From NCBI GenBank assembly GCA_031266615.1, contig JAISAR010000014.1, forward strand, positions 1-24,636: a stretch of DNA of 24,636 nt. Direction: 5' to 3'. The position numbers were made by a program, and so were the translations under genes. The stretch's first letter is position 1. Every line of letters begins with the position of its first letter. Shown piece by piece: positions 6,801 to 13,272 of the stretch. A model generated the notes under the pieces. That model was not told where the DNA came from. It was given only the letters and a program-made list of their open reading frames with translations, and searched no databases. The stretch is from Rickettsiales bacterium. GTDB lineage: Bacteria; Pseudomonadota; Alphaproteobacteria; Rickettsiales; Anaplasmataceae.

Positions 6801-8585
6801 CCATATTCCTCCGTTGATTTCTATGTAATAACCATTATGAGATAGGATCTTCGCCCCCAAATTCTTAGTAACTCTCAATATCTTTGATAATTCAAGGCCG
6901 CCATTGCTTGGAGTATAAACCTTTAATTGATAATTAAGATTGTCACGAGTAAGTCTTAAGTCGACCTCACTCACTTTCTTTTTCCTTACTATCTCCAATT
7001 TCTTCATATCGTAATATGCGTCGTTAGGCTCGAAACTCTCTTGATAGCTTATCGGGAATGCCTTGCAATAACGGATGAATACATCCTCAACAGTACCGAA
7101 GGTATTATATAGGTTATCTATAAAACGATCTTCCCACTTTTCTGTAATGTTTCTCAATTTGTTTTCGATACACAGAACTTCATCATCAAGAACACTAGCA
7201 CCTTCAGCCTTTAGCACCACATGCAATTTCATCAAGTCATATTCGTTTATAATGTGGTGGTTATAAATATCTGCACCTTTTGCATTTATCTCATCCTTCA
7301 ATATGTCACGTACCTTGAACATTAACCTGGCGCTAGCATAACGCATCGGTATCAGCACTATGCAACTAACAAAGTCTCCTATCTTTCTTAAAAACAATTT
7401 GACTCTTGGTCTAATTGCAAGAGACATGATTGAAATACAAACTTTAAACAACTCATCTTCATTGGACTGGAATAATTCATCACAAGAGAATGCTTGCAAG
7501 ATAGAAATTAAAGCCTTATTGTTGTGGCCACCCGTTATGAACCCTGCCCTTCTCTCTATTATTTCAATTTTATCCTTTATTACCGGAATAGTTCGAATAT
7601 CTTGAACTTCAGCTATAGAAGTAAACAATCCAAAAAAACGCCGTTCCTTTATCACGCTACCCTGATCATTAAATTCTCTTACCCCTATACAATTCATGTA
7701 TGTACGCCGATGAACTATTGAAATCAGATCTGACCTTAATATGTATAAATAATCAAGATCCACACAAGGAACCAATACATTTTGATACTCTTCACTTGCT
7801 CTCATTAAACCAAGATTTTCCTTACCACTTGGAACAAACTTCCTATCTTCATCAGGAATGCATTCTTGATAACCTAAAAATACAAAGTTGTTATTCTTCA
7901 ACCAAGCTAGAAAATCTTTTTGCTCATGATTTCGGTCTGGTGTCATGAAAGTAGCTGACCACGTGTCCTTTTCCTGGATCCCAGTATCAAGTACTGGGAT
8001 GACAGAAAGACTTGCCTCATCAAGCTTCTGCAGCATCAGGCGCCAATCTTTCACAACGCAATTAACTGCTTTCAGCGTTTTTCGTAGAGATTCCTCTAGT
8101 GTATCAACAAAACTGTCACTTATACCTTTAATAATTACATATATTACTGACTCTTTGATTCCATTGCTTTCTTCCAAAGGGTAAATCTCGTCTATTAGGC
8201 TGCCTTTTCTTTGGATGCTAATTATGCTGTTGCTGTAATAGCATATAGTTAAATTATGCGACTTAATGGTGGCGATAATAGAGTCAACCAGAAAAGGCAT
8301 GTCATCATTTGCTACTTTAATTATAGTAAAATTGCCTTCTATCCTTGGTACATCATTTACATTGCTTACCATTAACTTACTTTCTTCTTTCTCTTTTTTA
8401 AGGATGAAGTTGTACGCGTCTTCTGCAATGTACAGAAGAAATTTATCATTGATCTTTAGGTCGCTATTATAGACAAAATTATAAAAGTACTTAATGAACT
8501 CTTTGACTTTTTCCTTTTCTTCTTGATTTTCTTGATTAATCAACTTAAATAAAGACTCAGTGTCAACATTATGCTCTACACACAT
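3834..8585 (-). CDS. gdh: NAD-specific glutamate dehydrogenase, large (about 180 kDa) class
   Basis: The 1,583-residue product (from ATG 8583-8585) belongs to the large NAD-GDH family (Bac_GDH), which deaminates glutamate to 2-oxoglutarate and ammonia with NAD+ and feeds amino-acid carbon into the TCA cycle. A long N-terminal regulatory region (about 1-700) leads into the catalytic part. Catalytic landmarks are FEGIHLRGGKLARGGLRWSD and PVGAKGGF, with catalytic Lys near residue 826. These are followed by a Rossmann part containing GIGDMAGDLFGNG and FNHMHIFVDPSPD. I chose the ATG; a TTG three codons upstream (8594) is also possible, and neither has a clear SD. A palindromic element is read in frame at about residues 193-207, giving SVIPVLDTGIQEKDT, which looks foreign to the family. 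The gene is first in a gdh-tatB-pleD run and divergent from nuoD. Confidence 0.93.
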   Translation of the reverse strand: MCVEHNVDTESLFKLINQENQEEKEKVKEFIKYFYNFVYNSDLKINDKFLLYIAEDAYNFILKKEKEESKLMVSNVNDVPRIEGNFTIIKVANDDMPFLVDSIIATIKSHNLTICYYSNSIISIQRKGSLIDEIYPLEESNGIKESVIYVIIKGISDSFVDTLEESLRKTLKAVNCVVKDWRLMLQKLDEASLSVIPVLDTGIQEKDTWSATFMTPDRNHEQKDFLAWLKNNNFVFLGYQECIPDEDRKFVPSGKENLGLMRASEEYQNVLVPCVDLDYLYILRSDLISIVHRRTYMNCIGVREFNDQGSVIKERRFFGLFTSIAEVQDIRTIPVIKDKIEIIERRAGFITGGHNNKALISILQAFSCDELFQSNEDELFKVCISIMSLAIRPRVKLFLRKIGDFVSCIVLIPMRYASARLMFKVRDILKDEINAKGADIYNHHIINEYDLMKLHVVLKAEGASVLDDEVLCIENKLRNITEKWEDRFIDNLYNTFGTVEDVFIRYCKAFPISYQESFEPNDAYYDMKKLEIVRKKKVSEVDLRLTRDNLNYQLKVYTPSNGGLELSKILRVTKNLGAKILSHNGYYIEINGGIWIHHFVLSRVDELIDNITLKEQFEITLAKVFRGEIKNDYFNSLIIIAGLEWKEVLLVRALSAYLKQTSFKYNPEYIQKVVSEYPKIVKYLIQLFHARFDPSIDIDRAETTDIFREKIEELLKEISNISHDYVIRSIFNLIMAVLRTSYYQDDKPYLSTKFDSSKINGLPDPRPYRELYVYSNLFEGIHLRGGKLARGGLRWSDRTEDFRTEVLGLMKAQMTKNAVIVPVGAKGGFIIKKVYRDENILREKGVECYKNFIRGMLDITDNVVDGKVIPPENVIRYDEDDPYLVVAADKGTASFSDYANQIASEYNFWLGDAFASGGSAGYDHKKMGITARGAWIAAQRHFWRMNRDIYQDVTVIGIGDMAGDLFGNGMLLSKNMRLIGAFNHMHIFVDPSPDAEKSFAERKRLFELPFSTWMDYNKDLISEGGGVFERSSKQVNISQEIKRCFDITEDTLSPNDLIRYLLKARVDFIWNGGIGTFVKAKSESHDMVGDKANDELRVNGEDIRASMFIEGGNLSCTQLGRIEYAEKGGYINADFVDNSAGVICSDLEVNIKIAFVLIMKGGGISLGKRNEILASMVDEVASKVLEDHNRIETKALLLECLQAKERLEQHHRLLLSLERSGLLNRSVEFLPADEEIARMLTGAEGFSSPQLSVLMSYARTAIENEIIHSSLPEKDSLCRDYLLNYFPQKMVAEFKDYILKHQLRREIISTCIVNDVVNRMGCIFINNLVENTGIKVHEAVNVYIVVNRLYSLNNLWQRIDELDGKVDVNSYLQIVRNVQKFIGRVSFWLVKNLSKLGSVELDDVTKFKDAIETLGQNLTDVLDEHLLKVYHHGSASLVELNINKDLAKKVADLCILAYALDVIFIAEQTSLPILDTGKIYFELKSLLRFDLIRTIAIKMKSHSSYWDRSLINDLLDDLSNYHYKLAVKVIKSTGNREDKVQTWACNDTDYIERYNSFLDEMVASKLDLSKLIFIIRRIKVLAS
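7974..8005. repeat. Wolbachia-type palindromic element inside the gdh reading frame
   Basis: The core is ATCCCAGTA (7978-7986), loop TCAAG, TACTGGGAT (7992-8000), a perfect 9-bp stem. Flanking CTG (7974-7976) and CAG (8003-8005) extend it across a small bulge. A related inverted repeat occurs in the dnaK-bolA gap. Within gdh the element keeps the frame open and encodes about 15 residues. In-frame palindromic insertions of this kind are known from Rickettsia and Wolbachia. Confidence 0.75.
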
Positions 8586-8722
8586 TTTTTGCAACCAACA
8601 TACACAGTGAATTTAAACCCTTTTAACTAAGATTTCATTACTAAAAGCATACACTATTAGCTCATTGCCTTTTTATTGCATAATTTCGCAACCAATGTCA
8701 ATTATATAACTTAGGTTTCTGA

Positions 8723-8753
8723 TTGACTTTTAACGCACTTCAGTCTATATAAT
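8723..8753 (+). promoter_or_regulatory. Predicted nuoD promoter
   Basis: TTGACT (8723-8728) is followed 17 bases later by TATATA (8746-8751), or 19 bases later by TATAAT (8748-8753). The nuoD ATG is only 24 bases beyond, so the leader would be short. No strong SD is visible between them. Confidence 0.5.
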
Positions 8754-8776
8754 TTCAATATCTTAAGTTATCAGAT

Positions 8777-9949
8777 ATGCCAGATCTAAAAACAATGATG
8801 TTGAATTTTGGACCTCAGCACCCAGCGGCACATGGGGTGTTGCGTCTTGTATTGGAAATGGATGGTGAAGTGATCGAAAGAGCAGATCCCCATATTGGGC
8901 TTTTGCACCGTGGCACTGAAAAATTAATAGAGCACAAAACGTACCTCCAAGCTTTGCCGTATTTTGATCGTCTTGACTACGTATCACCAATGTCACAAGA
9001 GCACGCATATTCACTGTGTGTAGAGAAATTGTTGCAATGTGAAGTGCCAGTCAGAGCAAAGTATTTGCGTGTTTTGTTTTGTGAGCTGACTAGAATACTA
9101 AATCACTTACTCAATATCTCTTCTCAAGCACTGGATGTTGGAGCGATGACTCCTCTTTTATGGCTCTTTGAAGAAAGAGAAAAAATATTGGCATTCTACG
9201 AAAGAGCTTCGGGTGCAAGGTTTCACGCAGCTTATATTAGGCCAGGTGGAGTGGCAGCAGATATTCCAGAAGGTTTGACTGAGGATATTGCAAAGTTCAT
9301 AGAGCAATTTCCGCAGTATATAGATGATGTTGATGAACTTTTGACAGAAAATAGGATATGGAAGCAACGTACTGTAGGAATCAGTGAAATATCGATTAAA
9401 CAGGCGCTTGATTGGGGTTTTAGTGGCCCAATGCTGCGTGCTGCTGGGCTTGCTTGGGATTTGCGAAAAAGCCAGCCATATGAGATATACGACCAACTGG
9501 ATTTTGATATACCAATCGGCCAAAATGGCGACTGTTATGACCGTTATTTAGTTAGGATGGCGGAGATTAGGCAATCTATTAGTTTGGTCAAGCAGTGCAT
9601 AGAAAAAATGCCCGAAGGATCAGTAAAAACTGAAGATAGAAAGATTTCTCCACCGCCAAGAGCAGAGATGAAAACGTCCATGGAGGCTCTCATTCACCAT
9701 TTTAAGCTTTATTCGGAAGGGTATAGTGTGCCAGAAGGTGAAGCTTATGCTGCTGTTGAGGCACCAAAAGGCGAGTTTGGGGTATATATAGTTTCAGATG
9801 GCACTAATGTGCCCTATAGGTGCAGAATAAGAGCACCTGGCTTTGCACATTTACAAGCCTTGGACTTCATGTCAAAAGGACACATGCTTGCTGACATTGC
9901 AGCAATTATTGGTTCGCTCGATATAGTTTTTGGTGAGATTGATAGGTAA
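8777..9949 (+). CDS. nuoD: NADH-quinone oxidoreductase subunit D (49-kDa subunit)
   Basis: The 390-residue protein is full length for NuoD. It begins at ATG 8777 and shows the family hallmarks FGPQHPAAHG (11-20), HIGLLHRGTEKL (39-50) and PYFDRLDYVSP (61-71). NuoD sits in the peripheral arm of complex I beside NuoB. It is derived from the large subunit of NiFe hydrogenases, and its N-terminal His-Pro loop helps form the quinone site. The complex passes electrons from NADH to ubiquinone and pumps protons. Here the gene stands alone, without nuoA-C or nuoE-N, in keeping with the scattered nuo genes of Rickettsiales. It is divergent from gdh across about 190 bases and followed by a long gene-free stretch. 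Confidence 0.97.
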   Translation: MPDLKTMMLNFGPQHPAAHGVLRLVLEMDGEVIERADPHIGLLHRGTEKLIEHKTYLQALPYFDRLDYVSPMSQEHAYSLCVEKLLQCEVPVRAKYLRVLFCELTRILNHLLNISSQALDVGAMTPLLWLFEEREKILAFYERASGARFHAAYIRPGGVAADIPEGLTEDIAKFIEQFPQYIDDVDELLTENRIWKQRTVGISEISIKQALDWGFSGPMLRAAGLAWDLRKSQPYEIYDQLDFDIPIGQNGDCYDRYLVRMAEIRQSISLVKQCIEKMPEGSVKTEDRKISPPPRAEMKTSMEALIHHFKLYSEGYSVPEGEAYAAVEAPKGEFGVYIVSDGTNVPYRCRIRAPGFAHLQALDFMSKGHMLADIAAIIGSLDIVFGEIDR

Positions 9950-10084
9950 GCTATAGCTCGTTTGACAGCAATCGGAAGCTAATAGATCTATTGCATAATA
10001 AACCAGTTTTTGGCATGTCATAAAACGAAAAAACTACTTGACAACTTTCGCCAGTCCCATTATCATGGAATTGGAGGTATTCAG

Positions 10085-10465
10085 TTATCTTCATCTGTGC
10101 AGATTAAATGACAGGATTATAACGTAGTTGGCGTCTTATGTTTAATTTTTTGCACTATGTGCACCTTATGTCTTTATTAATTTCACCTAGACTTCTAGGT
10201 TTTTCCCTATACAAGCTGAAACGCGCTTATAAGTCGTTTAAGACAGTATAGTACGCCAATTTGCAGGATTAGAAAGTGAGCAACTTCTACCACAGGATTC
10301 TTTTGTCTTTTTTTCTGCTTAGCAAGTTTCTTAGCGCTTAAGCTAAGGGTCTGTTGCAGTTTAAAAGTCGCTAAATTGCAGCGTTTAAGACTTTAAAAAA
10401 CGCCAATACTAAAAATAGACATTGACCAGGGGTTCTTTTGCCTTTTTCTCTGCTTAGCCTAAATT
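10085..10465. repeat. Composite intergenic repeat, copy 1
   Basis: It matches the reverse complement of about 24195-24600 along most of its length, with gaps. The best block is 37 identical bases (10210-10246 against 24447-24483). Inside this copy a unit occurs twice: GTTTAAGAC at 10236 and 10383, and TTCTTTTG at 10298 and 10433, giving a period of about 135-147 bases. Small hairpins lie within it, such as CTTAGC-GCTTAA-GCTAAG around 10330-10347 and AAAGTC...GACTTT around 10373-10395. No protein is encoded. Confidence 0.75.
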
Positions 10466-10535
10466 ATGCGAGAAGTCTATCGACGAAGTGAAAAATATGT
10501 CCCCTTTCCTCGAAAAATTTGTTATATTCGTTTTG

Positions 10536-10635
10536 GTTGCTGACTTTTATTTTTTGTAACATATTTTTTCTTTAATGGTTAAACGACTATCTCATAATGA
10601 ATTTTGTCAGCAACTATCAAGTTTTTTAGTTGCTG
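10536..10635 (+). promoter_or_regulatory. purB leader with two mutually exclusive hairpins
   Basis: Three segments can pair: GTTGCTGAC (10536-10544), GTCAGCAACTA (10606-10616) and TAGTTGCTG (10627-10635). The first two give a 9-bp stem; the last two (CAGCAACTA/TAGTTGCTG) give another 9-bp stem with a 10-base, T-rich loop. Both use the middle segment, so only one can form at a time. They lie 40-140 bases before the purB SD. The pairing is seen directly; a regulatory role is inference. Confidence 0.4.
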
Positions 10636-10689
10636 TGCAACAAAGCCTACTGGATCTAGAATACTCAGAAATGAAAAGGAGGTCACTTA

Positions 10690-11982
10690 GTGATTCCCCG
10701 TTATAGTCGTAAAGAAATGTCTTCCATTTGGGAAGAAAACAACAAGTTTAATATATGGCTCAAAATAGAAAAATTAGCGTGCGAGGCTCAAGCAGAGTTG
10801 GGAGTGGTTCCAAGTGATGTTGCTGAAAGGCTCTCTGGCACTATCGAGTTTGATATTAAGCGGATCAACGAAATCGAATCTACTGTAAAACACGATGTTA
10901 TAGCTTTTCTCACATACATTGCTGAAAAAGTGGGAGTTGATGTTCGTTATCTCCACTATGGGATGACGAGTTCTGATGTTTTAGACACGTGTCTTGCTGT
11001 GCAACTGAAAGAGTCGTGTGATATTCTACTTGAAAATCTAAAAAATTTACTTACGGCGTTGAAAAAGAAAGCTGAGGATTATAAAGGTGTTGTATGCGTT
11101 GGGCGCAGTCACGGAATGCATGCAGAACCAACTATACTTGGATTAAAATTTGCCAGGTTTTATGCAGAATTTAAACGCGGCTACCAAAGGCTAATTAATG
11201 TACAAAAAGAGATCTCAACTTGCAAAATATCAGGTGCAGTAGGTAATTTTGCGAATGTTGATCCGTCTGTTGAAGAATATGTAGCGAAAAAAATGGGACT
11301 TATACCCGAGACTATATCTTCTCAAGTAATTCCTCGTGATAGGCACGCTGCGTTCTTTTCAGTTTTAGGGGTGATTGCAAGTTCAATGGAAAATGTAGCC
11401 GTTGAAATTCGTCATTTACAAAGAACTGAAGTTGGCGAAGTTTCCGAATATTTTTCCACTGGGCAGAAAGGAAGCTCTGCTATGCCACACAAGAGCAACC
11501 CTATTTTAAGTGAAAATCTAACCGGACTCTCACGTTTAATACGCAGTTACGTATTTCCTGCACTGGAAAATGTTGCATTGTGGCACGAGCGAGATATATC
11601 ACATTCATCCGTGGAAAGATGTATTGCTCCTGATGCTTGCATAACAATGGATTTTGCTTTAGTGCGATTGACAGATTTAATAGATAAACTAGTGATTAAT
11701 GAGAAAAACATTGAAAAGAACTTAAATTCTGCAAAAGGTTTAATTTTCTCACAGCGTGTATTGCTTGAGCTAGTGAATAGTGGTCTAACTAGGGAAGAAG
11801 CGTATAAAATTGTTCAGAGCAATGCAATGAAAGTGAAACAAGACAACAGTGATTTTCTGTCCGAATTGAAACAAGATAAATCCTTACTTGGAGTTATTGA
11901 CTCTGAAAAACTTGAATCTTTGTTTGATTTTGCTTATTATACAAAGCATATAGACCATATATATAACAAGGTCTTTAATTAG
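10690..11982 (+). CDS. purB: Adenylosuccinate lyase
   Basis: The 430-residue protein matches PurB in length and opens MIPRYSRKEM. The start is GTG (10690-10692), decided by a very strong SD, AAGGAGGT (10676-10683), six bases upstream. PurB cleaves SAICAR to AICAR and adenylosuccinate to AMP, releasing fumarate each time, so it serves both the late purine pathway and AMP synthesis. Family motifs are TSSDVLDT (93-100), GRSHGMHAEP (138-147, with a conserved active-site His) and the fumarase/aspartase signature GSSAMPHKSNP (261-271, mobile catalytic loop). The long leader can form alternative hairpins. The stop codon TAG shares its final G with the first base of the tRNA gene, so the mRNA must continue into the tRNA. 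Confidence 0.97.
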   Translation: MIPRYSRKEMSSIWEENNKFNIWLKIEKLACEAQAELGVVPSDVAERLSGTIEFDIKRINEIESTVKHDVIAFLTYIAEKVGVDVRYLHYGMTSSDVLDTCLAVQLKESCDILLENLKNLLTALKKKAEDYKGVVCVGRSHGMHAEPTILGLKFARFYAEFKRGYQRLINVQKEISTCKISGAVGNFANVDPSVEEYVAKKMGLIPETISSQVIPRDRHAAFFSVLGVIASSMENVAVEIRHLQRTEVGEVSEYFSTGQKGSSAMPHKSNPILSENLTGLSRLIRSYVFPALENVALWHERDISHSSVERCIAPDACITMDFALVRLTDLIDKLVINEKNIEKNLNSAKGLIFSQRVLLELVNSGLTREEAYKIVQSNAMKVKQDNSDFLSELKQDKSLLGVIDSEKLESLFDFAYYTKHIDHIYNKVFN

Positions 11983-12057
11983 GCTGAGTAGCTCAGTTGG
12001 TAGAGCAGGAGGATCATAATCTCTTGGTCGTGGGTTCAAGTCCCTCCTCAGCCACCA
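11982..12057 (+). tRNA. tRNA-Met (anticodon CAT)
   Basis: The 76 bases fold as a standard cloverleaf. The acceptor stem GGCTGAG/CTCAGCC is perfect, the D arm is GCTC/GAGC, the anticodon loop is ATCATAA with anticodon CAT, the T loop is TTCAAGT, and CCA is encoded at 12055-12057. The anticodon stem has G-T pairs at both ends, and the T stem has one T-T mismatch (GTGGG/CCCTC). The acceptor stem does not look like an initiator. CAT may mean elongator Met, or Ile if position 34 is modified to lysidine; the loop and acceptor resemble alphaproteobacterial elongator Met, while the bases after the anticodon arm (TTGGTCG) recall Ile-CAT. The first base is the last base of the purB stop codon. Confidence 0.93.
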
Positions 12058-12368
12058 GTCTTATTTTGTGAACTCTTCTCTATACTAGTTTTAGTATAGC
12101 CTAAAACCTCCAAAATAGCTTGCTTTAACCGCCTATACATATGGCCCTTTGCACCTTCTTTCTATAATCTGTTAATTTTCCACTATTTTTCTCAAAAAGG
12201 TGTTTACTTTTTTGCGATTTTGAGAAAAGTAAATAAATGAATTTTTTGTGACGCTAAAGGCGATCTATTTTTTGCATGAACATAGTTGATTAGTTAAGAC
12301 CTAATTCAATATTAAAGAAGCGTAGGGTAGTACACCACATCTGCAGTATACCACCTGTGTTTTTTACT
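12058..12368. other. Gene-free stretch between the tRNA and the LRR gene
   Basis: I see no coding frame here. It holds a perfect hairpin TATACTA-GTTT-TAGTATA (12081-12098), which may help end the purB-tRNA transcript although no T-run follows. It also has an 11-bp inverted repeat TTTTCTCAAAA/TTTTGAGAAAA (12187-12197 and 12218-12228). TTTACTTTT (12203-12211) can compete with the first arm by pairing to AAAAGTAAA (12225-12233). Confidence 0.5.
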
Positions 12369-13034
12369 TTATGCGCTTCTATCGCCAGAACGTGAAGAGC
12401 TTAGTGACTGGTCACGCGATATTGGTTGTACCTCACCCAACTTGCTATCTGGATGATTTTTCCCTCTTAATGCTGTCATTTCAGTTTGATGCCTCTCTTC
12501 TATTTCTTTTACTCTGCTCTGGTTTTCTTCTATTAGTCTCGTTAACTCGGTTTGATGTCTTTCTTCCATTTTCCTTACTTTACTTTGGCTTTCTTCTTTT
12601 AACTTTTCCTCTATATGTCTCTTTTTCAGTGAAGTAAGAACATGTTTAGCAGCTAGCCCTGCACCTTTTTCACTATTTCCGTTCCACCTTAAATCAAGTT
12701 CAGTAAGATTTATAAGATTACCATTAGCTAAGGCCTCTATGCCTTTTTTACCGACTCTGTTCCACCTTAAATTAAGTGAAGTGAGATGTGCAAGATTACT
12801 ATTAGCTAAGACCTCTACACCTTTATCATCAATATTATTATGCCATAAATCAAGTTCAGTAAGATGTGTAAGCTTAGCTAATTCTTTTGCATCTTCAGCA
12901 TCAATTCCTGCCCATTTTAAACTAAGCTTTGTAATGTGTGTGTTACTCCGTAAAAAGCTTACTAGTTCTCTTATATTGATTTTAGTATTTGATACTTCTA
13001 GAGCGTTACCTTTTACATATTGGCTAAAATTCAT
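12369..13034 (-). CDS. Leucine-rich-repeat protein with C-terminal coiled coil
   Basis: The 221-residue protein starts at ATG 13032-13034, with GAGGG (13039-13043) four bases upstream. Residues about 33-136 form four leucine-rich repeats of the ribonuclease-inhibitor type (LTELDLWHNNIDDKGVEVLA, LTSLNLRWNRVGKKGIEALA, LTELDLRWNG). Residues about 140-192 are a highly charged coiled coil containing two copies of a 22-residue unit (SKVRKMEERHQTEL, SRVKEIEERHQTEM). The tail is Ser/Arg-rich (SLSSSRSGDRS). No signal peptide or membrane helix is visible. LRR proteins of this eukaryote-like kind in intracellular bacteria are candidate host-interaction proteins, possibly type IV secreted (inference); I do not recognise the specific gene. 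It lies alone on the minus strand beyond the tRNA. Confidence 0.75.
   Translation of the reverse strand: MNFSQYVKGNALEVSNTKINIRELVSFLRSNTHITKLSLKWAGIDAEDAKELAKLTHLTELDLWHNNIDDKGVEVLANSNLAHLTSLNLRWNRVGKKGIEALANGNLINLTELDLRWNGNSEKGAGLAAKHVLTSLKKRHIEEKLKEESQSKVRKMEERHQTELTRLIEENQSRVKEIEERHQTEMTALRGKNHPDSKLGEVQPISRDQSLSSSRSGDRSA
12453..12584 (-). repeat. 66-bp tandem repeat in the LRR gene (two copies)
   Basis: Units at 12519-12584 and 12453-12518 encode residues 151-172 and 173-194, each with the ERHQTE core of the coiled coil. The second copy diverges in its last third. Unit number could vary between strains by slippage or recombination. Confidence 0.65.
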
Positions 13035-13038
13035 TTTA

Positions 13039-13093
13039 CCCTCACACTAATATATTATGGGAATACCTTAGTTAGCGTTTCGGTAACTGTCAA
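13039..13093 (-). promoter_or_regulatory. Predicted promoter and ribosome site of the LRR gene
   Basis: On the minus strand a perfect -35 TTGACA (13088-13093) is followed after 17 bases by a weak -10 TAAGGT (13065-13070). GAGGG (13039-13043) is the SD before the ATG at 13034. Confidence 0.35.
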
Positions 13094-13244
13094 ATGTTTT
13101 ATATGGCGTTAACAAGCCGCATGAGAAAAGTATGCAAAAGCAGTGTTCCGTCTGTGTTCAAAAGGTGGAGAAAAGTGAAATGTACTCCGTATTGTGTGCA
13201 GTTGAAATTTTTTTGGATACCATTAGCAACATACACTGTAAATT

Positions 13245-13272
13245 AAAGCGAATAAGAGGCCTTATTCGCTTT
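13245..13272 (-). terminator. Hairpin at the end of the HTH gene
   Basis: AAAGCGAATAAG (13245-13256) and CTTATTCGCTTT (13261-13272) form a perfect 12-bp stem with loop AGGC. The stem overlaps the HTH stop codon (13271-13273). On the minus strand it is followed by a T-rich AATTT tail, consistent with a factor-independent terminator; on the plus strand no T-run follows. Confidence 0.6.

Larger units (their letters stand above)
9950..10689. other. Gene-free stretch between nuoD and purB
   Basis: I found no open frame with coding character on either strand in these 740 bases. The middle (about 10085-10465) is a composite dispersed repeat with an inverted copy at the end of the window. The last 150 bases are the purB leader, with paired complementary segments. 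The first 130 bases hold only the short palindrome AGCTATAGCT (9949-9958) just after the nuoD stop. Confidence 0.7.

Noticed and set aside
4372..8472. Several plus-strand open frames of 63-125 codons opposite gdh
   Set aside because: They are shadows of a long, well-supported gene; none has a recognisable domain or a ribosome site.
8763..9014. Minus-strand frame opposite the nuoD start
   Set aside because: It is a shadow frame of nuoD with no domain or SD.
10085..10465. CRISPR array, because of repeated blocks
   Set aside because: Units are 130-150 bases, only two per locus, imperfect, and without regular spacers or cas genes.
11982..12368. tRNA gene as the attachment site of an integrated island
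   Set aside because: I found no second copy of the tRNA 3' end and no integrase in the window.
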